DNA of 7,566 bases from Eudoraea sp. (GCA_013042125.1 JABDQS010000102.1:1-7566), one strand, 5' to 3'. Shown: positions 1-6,034, counted from the first letter of the stretch. Notes: a model not told the origin generated them from the letters alone. Program-made: numbers and translations.

Positions 1-500
1 ACAATGTACCCTGCCGCCACCTGATTTACTCCCGGTTGTAAAAAATCTTCGAGAGTCACGGGAGTCCCAATGGGGGTAACCCTTCTGTAAACGGAGAAGA
101 TTGTTCCAACAGACACATTCACATCAATATTTGAGGAACCGTCTAAGGGGTCTATCAGGACAATATATTTGTTTTGATGCTGTTCATCATTGCTGTTCAC
201 ACTTATAAAGTCATCTTCCTCTTCAGAGGCAATACCACAGACGATCTCTCTGTTCTTTAAGGTCTGAATAAACTTATCATTGGCCAGAACGTCTAACTTT
301 TGCTGATCTTCCCCTTGTATATTTGTGTCCCCAACACCTCCGAGAATGTCTACCAGCCCTGCTTTGTTTACCTCGTGGTTCACAACTTTGGCTGCCAGAC
401 GAATGGCGTTTATCAACTTAGAAAGTTCACCGGAAGTATACTGAAAAGAGGATTGGTTTTCTATGATGAACTCGCCAAGGGTCTTGTTCTTTGTATCCAT
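1..500 (-). CDS. fbp: Fructose-1,6-bisphosphatase class I, N-terminal part (runs off window start)
   Basis: Hydrolyses fructose-1,6-bisphosphate to fructose-6-phosphate in gluconeogenesis, in the cytoplasm. Reading leftward from the ATG at 500-498, the frame stays open for 166 codons to the window edge. It shows the family signature: a [12 protein letters not shown] segment (residues 63-74), an acidic SEEEDD run (92-97) and the metal- and phosphate-binding [10 protein letters not shown] motif (117-126), followed by [11 protein letters not shown] (130-140). Class I enzymes are about 330 residues, so roughly half is present. The N-terminus [11 protein letters not shown] is normal for the bacterial family, supporting this start. 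The leader has no Shine-Dalgarno sequence but carries eight Cs (G8 on the + strand) three bases before the ATG, and a perfect palindrome further upstream. Divergent from the GNAT-lysC operon. Identification is very secure; only the 3' end is missing. Confidence 0.96.
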   Translation of the reverse strand, partial: MDTKNKTLGEFIIENQSSFQYTSGELSKLINAIRLAAKVVNHEVNKAGLVDILGGVGDTNIQGEDQQKLDVLANDKFIQTLKNREIVCGIASEEEDDFISVNSNDEQHQNKYIVLIDPLDGSSNIDVNVSVGTIFSVYRRVTPIGTPVTLEDFLQPGVNQVAAGYI

Positions 501-502
501 TA

Positions 503-510
503 GGGGGGGG
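503..510. repeat. Homopolymeric G8 tract in the fbp leader
   Basis: Eight consecutive Gs on the + strand (C8 in the fbp transcript) lie two bases upstream of the fbp start codon, where a ribosome-binding sequence would normally be. It is the longest G/C homopolymer I noticed in the window. Tracts of this length can slip during replication; whether this one does is unknown. Confidence 0.7.
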
Positions 511-516
511 CTGTGT

Positions 517-532
517 TATTTGTATACAAATA
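517..532. promoter_or_regulatory. Perfect 16-bp palindrome, candidate operator between fbp and the GNAT gene
   Basis: TATTTGTATACAAATA reads the same on both strands and lies 17 bp upstream of the fbp start in the divergent intergenic region. On the minus strand it overlaps GATATTTG (527-534), a 7-of-8 match to the Bacteroidota -7 element TAnnTTTG, so a bound dimeric regulator would block or modulate fbp transcription. I see no clear -33 TTG for this promoter. The regulator is unknown. Confidence 0.45.
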
Positions 533-587
533 TCGGACATTTTGTGAAACTAAAAGGTTTTCGCCGGACTTTCGTTTTTTAAATTTA

Positions 588-595
588 TAACTTTG
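588..595 (+). promoter_or_regulatory. -7 promoter element for the GNAT-lysC operon
   Basis: TAACTTTG is a perfect match to the Bacteroidota primary sigma factor -7 consensus TAnnTTTG. It lies 19 bp before the GNAT start codon, which would give a short leader of roughly a dozen bases. A convincing -33 TTG at the expected spacing is not visible, so the call rests on the -7 match and its position. Confidence 0.55.
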
Positions 596-614
596 TGTTT
601 TATTTGTAACAATT

Positions 615-1094
615 ATGAAAAATATCATTCGGGATGCCGTGAAAGAGGATATGCCTCAGGTTTTGCAACTTATAAAAGAACTTGCAAAATTTGAAAAGGA
701 GTCGAATGCCGTAGATATAACAGCAGAGGATCTGGTCAGAGATGGATTTGGGAAGACCCCTCTTTTTCGTTGTTTTGTGGGTGAAAAGAATGGAAAAATT
801 GGGGGGATGGCTCTTGTCTATCCCCGGTATTCTACCTGGAAAGGCCCTGTACTCCATTTGGAAGACCTTATTGTGACAGAGCAAATGCGCGGAATGGGTC
901 TTGGGACAGATTTGCTTGCAAAAGTAGTGCAATATGGACATGAGATAAAGGCTAAACGCATTAGCTGGGAGGTATTGGATTGGAATGAACCGGCTATTTC
1001 TTTTTATGAGCGCAAAGGGGCGAAGGTTATGCGAGACTGGGATGTAGTGCAATTAGATGAACAAGGAATTTTAAACTTTATAAGGAACTTATGA
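615..1094 (+). CDS. GNAT N-acetyltransferase, SSAT / thialysine-acetyltransferase-like
   Basis: A 159-residue cytoplasmic acetyl-CoA-dependent N-acetyltransferase. The layout follows the spermidine/spermine N1-acetyltransferase and SAT2 (thialysine acetyltransferase) branch: ELAKFEKES near 22-30, DGFG (43-46), STWKG (73-77), LED (82-84), the acetyl-CoA loop MRGMGLG (91-97), VLDWN (120-124) and the likely general-acid tyrosine in the SFYERKGA segment (Y131). Full length for the family. The substrate is probably a diamine, polyamine or lysine-like side-chain amine, but the sequence does not settle which. Its TGA stop overlaps the lysC start codon (ATGA), so the two are very likely cotranscribed and translationally coupled, which hints at a link with lysine or aspartate-family metabolism (inference). 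The start has no Shine-Dalgarno sequence, as usual here. Family call secure, substrate open. Confidence 0.9.
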   Translation: MKNIIRDAVKEDMPQVLQLIKELAKFEKESNAVDITAEDLVRDGFGKTPLFRCFVGEKNGKIGGMALVYPRYSTWKGPVLHLEDLIVTEQMRGMGLGTDLLAKVVQYGHEIKAKRISWEVLDWNEPAISFYERKGAKVMRDWDVVQLDEQGILNFIRNL

Positions 1095-2341
1095 GGATCT
1101 TCAAATTTGGAGGGGCATCTGTAAAGGATGCCGAAGGATTAAAGAATCTGGTTAAACTATTACAGGAGGTTGGCTATCAGGACACATTTCTGGTAATTTC
1201 GGCTATGGGGAAAACCACAAATGCCATGGAAGGCGTTGTGAATTCATATTTCCAGGATAAGACCTTATTACCGGCATCACTTCAGGAAGTTATGGACTAT
1301 CATATGCAGATCCTTACTGAACTATTTGATTCACCTAACCACAACATATTTAAGGATGTACAATCTCTTTTTGAAGAGGTAAAGGGGTTCCTTGTCTGGA
1401 ACAAATCGCCGAAATACAATTTTGTGTATGATCAGGTAGTAAGCTACGGGGAATTACTTTCCACAACCATTGTCAGTGCATATTTGAATGAGATGGGCAT
1501 TCGCAATACCTGGCTCGATATTCGGAATTTCATAAAGACCGATAATAACTATCGGGATGTGGACATTCAATGGGAAAAAACGCAGGAACGTCTTTCTCAG
1601 GGACTGGAAAAAGGAAAATTATATGTGAGTCAGGGATTTATTGGAAGTGATGAAAATAACTTCACAACTACTCTCGGAAGGGAAGGTTCTGATTATACGG
1701 CAGCTATCCTGGCGTATTGCCTCAACGCGCAGTCTGTTACAATTTGGAAGGATGTCCCCGGAGTATTAAATGCAGACCCCAGATATTTCAAAGAGTCTCA
1801 ATTGCTCAACAAGATATCCTATCTGGAAGCCATTGAACTGGCATTTTATGGAGCCTCAGTAATTCATCCGAAGACCCTGCAGCCGCTGCAAAGAAAGGAG
1901 ATCCCCTTGCTTGTTAAATCGTTCTTACATCCAAAAGATCAGGGGACCATGGTGGGGAAAGGGGTAGGTATAGATCCTATGATCCCTTGTTTTATAGTCA
2001 AGAAAAATCAGGTGCTGATGAAGCTTTCCTCTCTGGATTTCTCATTCATTGTAGAAGACAGTATCAGTGATCTCTTTAAACTGCTGCACGATTATAAGAT
2101 GAAGGTTGATATGATCCAAAACTCTGCCATTAGCTTTTCTGTCTGCGTAGATAATAAATTTGGTCGCCTGGAAGAATTATTGGACCATTTAAAGGGCAAG
2201 TTTAAAGTGGTATATCACGAAGGAGTGTCTCTTTATACCATTCGCCATTTTGATGCACAATCTATTGATTCTCTTCAGAATGGGAAAGAAGTACTGCTGG
2301 AACAGCGAGGTAAAGAGACCGTTCAATTGGTGGTTAAATAG
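1091..2341 (+). CDS. lysC: Aspartate kinase, monofunctional
   Basis: Phosphorylates L-aspartate with ATP, the committed step to lysine, methionine, threonine and diaminopimelate; cytoplasmic. At 416 residues it is monofunctional, with no homoserine dehydrogenase fused. Kinase-domain motifs are intact: KFGGAS (5-10), TTLGREGSDYTAA (193-205), WKDVPGVLNADPR (219-231) and ASVIHPK (255-261). The C-terminal part (about 300-416) looks like a pair of regulatory ACT domains: the first (about 307-355) contains the LMKLSSLDFSF strand and QNSAISFSVCVD, while the second (about 372-416) is compact and divergent. ACT domains in this family bind lysine or threonine for feedback inhibition; which one applies here is not readable. 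The start overlaps the upstream GNAT stop by 4 bp, and AAGGA at 1082-1086 is a rare Shine-Dalgarno-like sequence. A small hairpin follows the stop. Confidence 0.95.
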   Translation: MRIFKFGGASVKDAEGLKNLVKLLQEVGYQDTFLVISAMGKTTNAMEGVVNSYFQDKTLLPASLQEVMDYHMQILTELFDSPNHNIFKDVQSLFEEVKGFLVWNKSPKYNFVYDQVVSYGELLSTTIVSAYLNEMGIRNTWLDIRNFIKTDNNYRDVDIQWEKTQERLSQGLEKGKLYVSQGFIGSDENNFTTTLGREGSDYTAAILAYCLNAQSVTIWKDVPGVLNADPRYFKESQLLNKISYLEAIELAFYGASVIHPKTLQPLQRKEIPLLVKSFLHPKDQGTMVGKGVGIDPMIPCFIVKKNQVLMKLSSLDFSFIVEDSISDLFKLLHDYKMKVDMIQNSAISFSVCVDNKFGRLEELLDHLKGKFKVVYHEGVSLYTIRHFDAQSIDSLQNGKEVLLEQRGKETVQLVVK

Positions 2342-2366
2342 GAATCTTTCGGTTTTAATTATTGAA

Positions 2367-2394
2367 GCAATGATCTATCATCATTGCCTATTTT
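2367..2394 (+). terminator. Possible weak terminator hairpin after lysC
   Basis: A perfect 8-bp inverted repeat, GCAATGAT and ATCATTGC, with a 5-base loop (2367-2387), lies 25 bp after the lysC stop and is followed by a short T run (TATTTT). The stem has only three G-C pairs and the T run is short, so termination would be weak; it could instead be an attenuating or mRNA-protecting hairpin. Because both arms are identical on either strand it could also be an operator for the gene downstream. Confidence 0.4.
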
Positions 2395-2396
2395 GC

Positions 2397-2404
2397 TATC
2401 TTTA
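2397..2404 (+). promoter_or_regulatory. Possible -7 element for the aminolipid synthase gene
   Basis: TATCTTTA matches TAnnTTTG at 7 of 8 positions and lies 23 bp before the ATG of the next gene. No convincing -33 element is seen at the right spacing. With the hairpin just upstream, this fits a separate transcription unit, but the evidence is thin. Confidence 0.3.
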
Positions 2405-2427
2405 ACGCGAAAACGGTAAATTAAATC

Positions 2428-4239
2428 ATGGGTTTAGTAACGGCTAAAGAAGTAGCAAAAGCCATTAATCTTGAGCGATACGGATTCTTCGGAACCTTTA
2501 TGGGTTGGATACTGATGAAGATCTCGAAACTTTCTTCCATGAATGCGTTCTATAACAAACACAAGCACCTTGAAACAAAACCTTTCCTCGATGCCATTCT
2601 GGATCACTATGAGATAAACTTTGAAATACCGGAGGAGGACATCAAAAGACTGCCAAAACAAGGCGCTTTTATTACCATCAGCAATCACCCTCTTGGAGGT
2701 ATGGATGGTATTTTGCTACTTAAACTATTGCTGCAGCACCGGGAGGATTTTAAGATCATCGCCAATTTTTTATTACATAGAGTAGAACCTATAGCCCCTT
2801 TTATACTACCCGTAAATCCTTTCGAAAATCGCAAAGATGTAAAAAGCAGCATAACAGGATTTAAAAGTGCTATGAAGCATTTAAATGATGGCCATCCTCT
2901 GGGGATTTTCCCTGCCGGTGAAGTATCTACCTACAGAGATGGAAAGCTGATCGTGGATAAACCCTGGGAAGAAACGGCCCTTAAATTAATACGCAAGGCA
3001 GAGGTGCCTGTTGTTCCCATATATTTTCATGCAAAGAACAGCAAGTTGTTCTATCGGTTGTCCAAGATCAATGATATATTCAGGACCGCCAAGCTCCCAT
3101 CAGAATTTACATCCCAGGGGAAAAGAGCCATAAAGGTTAGAATAGGTCAGCCTATTTCTGTGGCCTCACAGAATGAACAGGAAACACTTGAAGATTTTAC
3201 CGACCTGCTTCGAAGGAAGACGTACATCCTTGCCAATGCCTATGAAAAAGAACGCCAATTAGGTCAGATACCGGGGAGTTTAAAGATCAACAAAGCTCCA
3301 CGAAAGATCGCCACGGCTGTCAGAACAGAGGTCATTCAAGGGGAGATTGAAAAACTTCGTGAAAAGGATTGCAGGTTGCTGCAAAGTAAGAACTACGAAG
3401 TGTTCCTGGCCCAGAAAAAGGACATGCCATTTATCCTCAATGAGATAGGCAGACAGCGGGAACTCACTTTTCGCGCCATTGGGGAAGGCACCAACAAGGC
3501 CATTGATCTGGACAGATTTGATGACTATTATCACCATCTGTTCTTATGGGATGATCAGGAAAAGGCAATAGTAGGAGCCTATCGTATGGGGATGGGGTCC
3601 CAAATTTTTAAGGACCACGGAATTGATGGGTTTTACCTTCAGGACCTTTTTGGTTTTGAACCCGAGCTTTATAGTATGATGACTCAATCCATAGAAATGG
3701 GACGAGCCTATATAGTAAAAGAGTACCAACAAAAACCGATGCCTCTTTTCCTGCTGTGGAAGGGAATAGTGCATACCACCTTGAGACATCCCGAGCATAA
3801 ATATCTTATTGGTGGGGTGAGTATCAGCAATCAATTTTCAAATTTCTCCAAATCCCTGATGATCGAATTTATGAAGTCGAATTACTGGGATCCTTATGTG
3901 GCACAATACATCCACCCGAAAAAGGAATTCAAGGTGAAGTTAAAAGATGCTGATAAAGAGTTTGTATTTGATGAAACGGAAGCTGATCTTAATAAATTTG
4001 ACCGACTCATTGAAGAGGTCGAACCCGGCAGTCTGCGTTTGCCGGTTCTAATTAAAAAGTACATAAAACAAAATGCCAAGGTGGTGGCTTTTAATGTGGA
4101 CCCCTTATTTAACAATGCCGTAGATGGGCTGATGTATATCAAAATTGCCGATCTCCCCGAGAGTACCGTAAAGCCCGTTATGGAAGAGTTCCAGGCCGAA
4201 TTGGAACGAAAAATGACTGAGAATAACGAAGCGGACTAG
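2428..4239 (+). CDS. olsF: Bifunctional OlsF-type aminolipid synthase (PlsC + OlsB-like GNAT acyltransferases)
   Basis: A 603-residue two-domain acyltransferase. The N-terminal domain (about 75-270) is PlsC-like: SNHPLGGMDG (85-94) holds the catalytic His87 and Asp93, and FPAGEVS (161-167) matches the phosphate-binding block. The C-terminal domain (about 320-575) resembles the OlsB/hemolysin GNAT fold: RQRELTFRAIGEG (342-354), DLFG (406-409), WKGI (444-447), GGVSIS (462-467) and FNVDPLFNNAVDGL (555-568). In OlsF the C-terminal domain N-acylates ornithine with a 3-hydroxy fatty acid and the N-terminal domain adds a second acyl chain, making a phosphorus-free membrane lipid at the cytoplasmic membrane. 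The same architecture could act on glycine, since Bacteroidota also make glycine lipids, so the amino acid is not settled. One oddity is that His and Asp are separated by five residues instead of the canonical four. No Shine-Dalgarno sequence. Its stop overlaps that of the convergent arsC. Confidence 0.87.
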   Translation: MGLVTAKEVAKAINLERYGFFGTFMGWILMKISKLSSMNAFYNKHKHLETKPFLDAILDHYEINFEIPEEDIKRLPKQGAFITISNHPLGGMDGILLLKLLLQHREDFKIIANFLLHRVEPIAPFILPVNPFENRKDVKSSITGFKSAMKHLNDGHPLGIFPAGEVSTYRDGKLIVDKPWEETALKLIRKAEVPVVPIYFHAKNSKLFYRLSKINDIFRTAKLPSEFTSQGKRAIKVRIGQPISVASQNEQETLEDFTDLLRRKTYILANAYEKERQLGQIPGSLKINKAPRKIATAVRTEVIQGEIEKLREKDCRLLQSKNYEVFLAQKKDMPFILNEIGRQRELTFRAIGEGTNKAIDLDRFDDYYHHLFLWDDQEKAIVGAYRMGMGSQIFKDHGIDGFYLQDLFGFEPELYSMMTQSIEMGRAYIVKEYQQKPMPLFLLWKGIVHTTLRHPEHKYLIGGVSISNQFSNFSKSLMIEFMKSNYWDPYVAQYIHPKKEFKVKLKDADKEFVFDETEADLNKFDRLIEEVEPGSLRLPVLIKKYIKQNAKVVAFNVDPLFNNAVDGLMYIKIADLPESTVKPVMEEFQAELERKMTENNEAD

Positions 4240-4661
4240 GAAAATTCCCTCTCTGCAAATTCCTCGCAATACCCTTTGATCTCATTTCTGGCATTTAGGA
4301 AAGCTGTATGTACCTCTTCATTGCTGCCTTTTACTTTAGAAGGATCGAAGAAATTGTGGTGAAGTCTGATGGCAGTCTTTGATGGAATATACGGGCAGTT
4401 CTCTTTTGCATGATCACAGACCGTGATGATAAAGTGCCATGGGATATCCGAATATTCATCAACATTATTGGAGGTATGGCCCGAAATATCGATCCCATCT
4501 TCTTTCATGATCGAGACCGCTCCAGGGTTCAATCCGTGGGTTTCTATCCCGGCACTATACACATTGGCCTTTTCTTTTAATTGTGTTCTAAGATAGCCAT
4601 GAGCCATCTGACTTCGGCAAGAATTGCCGGTACATAGAACCAGTATATTTTTTTTTGTCAT
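4236..4661 (-). CDS. arsC: Arsenate reductase, thioredoxin-coupled (LMW-phosphatase family)
   Basis: Reduces arsenate to arsenite in the cytoplasm using an intramolecular Cys relay recharged by thioredoxin. At 141 residues it has the low-molecular-weight phosphatase P-loop CTGNSCRS (10-17, a CX5R motif) with nucleophile Cys10 and Arg16. The redox pair Cys82 and Cys89 lies in TVCDHAKENCP (80-90), and the Asp-Pro acid is at 106-107. The Cys numbering (10, 82, 89) is the same as that known for the staphylococcal pI258 and Bacillus enzymes, so the protein should be active and not a plain tyrosine phosphatase. Last gene of the leftward arsenic operon, 12 bp after the acetyltransferase. Its TAG stop shares a CTAG with the convergent olsF stop, so nothing follows in the operon; in particular there is no arsenite pump. 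Confidence 0.94.
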   Translation of the reverse strand: MTKKNILVLCTGNSCRSQMAHGYLRTQLKEKANVYSAGIETHGLNPGAVSIMKEDGIDISGHTSNNVDEYSDIPWHFIITVCDHAKENCPYIPSKTAIRLHHNFFDPSKVKGSNEEVHTAFLNARNEIKGYCEEFAEREFS

Positions 4662-4673
4662 CTTTATTTTTTA

Positions 4674-5165
4674 TCAATCAATACCTACAGAAGTGCTTCG
4701 TTTTTCATAAATGAGATTGTCTTTCCAGACACCATCTAATTTGCCAACTCTTTCACGGCAGCCTATCAATCGAAATCCGCATTGTTCATGAATTTTTGTA
4801 CTGGCTTTATTCTCCGGAAAAATACCTGATTGAATGGTCCAATACCCGGCATTTTCACTGGCATCGATCAAAGAAAGTAGCAAGCGCTTTCCGATTCCCT
4901 TGCCCCTGTGATCTTTGCTGATATACACACTAACCTCACCAACCCCTCCGTACACACATCTGCTGGAAACAGGGGATAGTGCTGCCCAACCGGTGATGGT
5001 TTCGGCTTCAGATGCTATCAGGCGGCATTCCTTTATATGGGCTTTGTCCCAATTTTCGTAGGAAGGGATCTCCTGCTCAAAGGTAGCGTAGCCCGTGGCG
5101 ATTCCTTCTTTATAGATTCTTGATACCGCAGGCCAGTCTTCCGGAGTCATAGATCTTATTTCCAT
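4674..5165 (-). CDS. arsN1: GNAT acetyltransferase, ArsN1 / phosphinothricin-acetyltransferase type
   Basis: A 163-residue acetyl-CoA-dependent N-acetyltransferase of the phosphinothricin acetyltransferase family. Visible features are IYKEGIATGYATFE (17-30, the substrate-side helix of this family), GWAALSPVS (59-67), the acetyl-CoA loop RGKGIG (87-92), GIFPENKAS (114-122) and a GFRLIGCRERVGK...WKD tail (130-149). Characterised ArsN1 enzymes acetylate the alpha-amino group of arsinothricin, an arsenic analogue of phosphinothricin that inhibits glutamine synthetase; many also accept phosphinothricin. The position inside an ars operon, 10 bp after the DUF6428 gene and 12 bp before arsC, favours the arsenic role over a general one. 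No arsenic is needed for catalysis, so substrate is inferred from family and context. Acts in the cytoplasm. Confidence 0.83.
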   Translation of the reverse strand: MEIRSMTPEDWPAVSRIYKEGIATGYATFEQEIPSYENWDKAHIKECRLIASEAETITGWAALSPVSSRCVYGGVGEVSVYISKDHRGKGIGKRLLLSLIDASENAGYWTIQSGIFPENKASTKIHEQCGFRLIGCRERVGKLDGVWKDNLIYEKRSTSVGID

Positions 5166-5175
5166 AGGACATTGG

Positions 5176-5664
5176 TTAACAACAACCAGAATCAGGACTG
5201 CAACATCCTGCCGCTTCCTGGGGATTATCTGCCGTTACTCCACAAAGTTCTTCAGCTTTGCAGGCTGTTGACTGTATACTCAATCTAACTAGTAACACTT
5301 TCTCATTGGTTTGCGTTTCGTCTACAAAGAGCTGTGCTGTATGGAAGGTCTCATTGCCAAATTCAAATCTGATTATAGCCTCCTGATCCATCGGCCTCAT
5401 GGCATTTACCCGATCCATAATAGATAAAGCTTTAGAAGTTGTCAGATATTCGGTCTTATTTTTTTCGGACGGACTTTCCCAAAGTTGCACCACTGTTTCA
5501 TTCCAGGTGTCTGTGCTGCCACCGCAGTCGACCGAATCTACGGTAGTATTTTTTACTTCTGTAATATGGTAATTGGCACCAACTCGCTGTCCGGGGAGGA
5601 ATTCAAAGATCAGGGCCTTGGCAGATTGCTCGTTTAGTAAGGTTAAGAATTCTTTTGTTTTCAT
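5176..5664 (-). CDS. DUF6428-like protein with cysteine-rich tail, ars-operon associated
   Basis: A 162-residue soluble protein with no signal peptide or membrane segment. I recognise it as the small protein (named DUF6428 from memory) often found after arsR in Bacteroidota ars operons; its biochemical function is not established. Visible features are an N-terminal helix (MKTKEFLTLLNEQ), a GANYHITEVKN strand (29-39), a VDCGGSTDTWNETVVQLW block (45-62) and a C-terminal tail with cysteines at 135, 141, 154, 155, 161 and 162. The tail ends GCCSPDSGCC, a dense thiol cluster suited to As(III), Sb(III) or soft-metal binding (inference). It lies 12 bp after arsR and 10 bp before the ArsN1-type gene, so it should be arsenite-induced with them. 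A chaperone, sink or sensor role are all possible. Confidence 0.8.
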   Translation of the reverse strand: MKTKEFLTLLNEQSAKALIFEFLPGQRVGANYHITEVKNTTVDSVDCGGSTDTWNETVVQLWESPSEKNKTEYLTTSKALSIMDRVNAMRPMDQEAIIRFEFGNETFHTAQLFVDETQTNEKVLLVRLSIQSTACKAEELCGVTADNPQEAAGCCSPDSGCC

Positions 5665-5676
5665 TGTATTTTAGTT

Positions 5677-6000
5677 TTAACAACAGTTTATTTTTGTTTC
5701 GTTAAAGAAGGAGTTAAGAAGGGCTTGTATCTCTTTCCAGCGATCTAGAGCTATACAATAGCACATCTTTTTACCTTCTATCTCCCCCTCAATAAGACCT
5801 ATACTTTTCAATTCTTTCAGGTGCTGGGAAACCGTAGGTTGTGCCAATCCGATCTCCTCCACTATATCATTACAAATACAGGCATCCTGTTTGCTTATGT
5901 ATTGCAGTATGGCAATTCTACCCGGATGCCCCAATACTTTAAATATGGTGGCTAATTCATTCTGAGAGATATCGAAAATTTCTGTCTTTGTACGACCCAT
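5677..6000 (-). CDS. arsR: ArsR/SmtB-family arsenite-responsive repressor
   Basis: A 107-residue winged-helix repressor expected to bind its own promoter as a dimer and leave it when As(III) or Sb(III) binds. Key parts are FKVLGHPGRIAILQYI (20-35, the helix that starts the fold), ACICNDIV (40-47) with the Cys41-x-Cys43 pair at the place of the classical ELCVCDL metalloid site, and the recognition helix LAQPTVSQHLKELK (52-65). The wing covers about 66-84. Further thiols are Cys80 and Cys82 (CYC) and a C-terminal Cys106-Cys107. The extra cysteines mean the third arsenic ligand could lie at the usual helix or elsewhere; this is not decidable by eye. First gene of the leftward operon, with a palindrome just 8 bp upstream of its start. 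Confidence 0.93.
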   Translation of the reverse strand: MGRTKTEIFDISQNELATIFKVLGHPGRIAILQYISKQDACICNDIVEEIGLAQPTVSQHLKELKSIGLIEGEIEGKKMCYCIALDRWKEIQALLNSFFNETKINCC

Positions 6001-6008
6001 GTCATATT

Positions 6009-6034
6009 TATATATTGCAATATTACGATATATA
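6009..6034 (-). promoter_or_regulatory. Candidate ArsR operator overlapping the ars promoter
   Basis: A 26-bp imperfect palindrome with 13-bp arms TATATATTGCAAT and ATTACGATATATA matching at 11 of 13 positions; its inner part includes the perfect 12-mer ATATTGCAATAT (6012-6023). It ends 8 bp from the arsR start codon. Read leftward, TAATATTG (6018-6025) matches the Bacteroidota -7 element TAnnTTTG at 7 of 8 positions and sits at the centre of the palindrome. A bound ArsR dimer would therefore cover the promoter core, giving autorepression of the four-gene operon. Confidence 0.65.

Noticed and set aside
300..503. 67-codon open frame on the + strand
   Set aside because: It is entirely antisense to the N-terminal half of fbp, which has clear family motifs; no recognisable protein.
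600..1052. 150-codon open frame on the minus strand
   Set aside because: Antisense to the GNAT gene whose motifs are intact; composition rich in Cys, His and Phe is typical of a shadow frame.
2434..4142. Four minus-strand open frames (2434-2688, 3280-3537, 3544-3834, 3894-4142)
   Set aside because: All lie inside olsF on the opposite strand and show no family features.
4189..4208. Inverted repeat GTTCCA / TGGAAC near the olsF 3' end, as a terminator of the ars operon
   Set aside because: Six-bp stem inside coding sequence without a T run on either strand; no support for termination.
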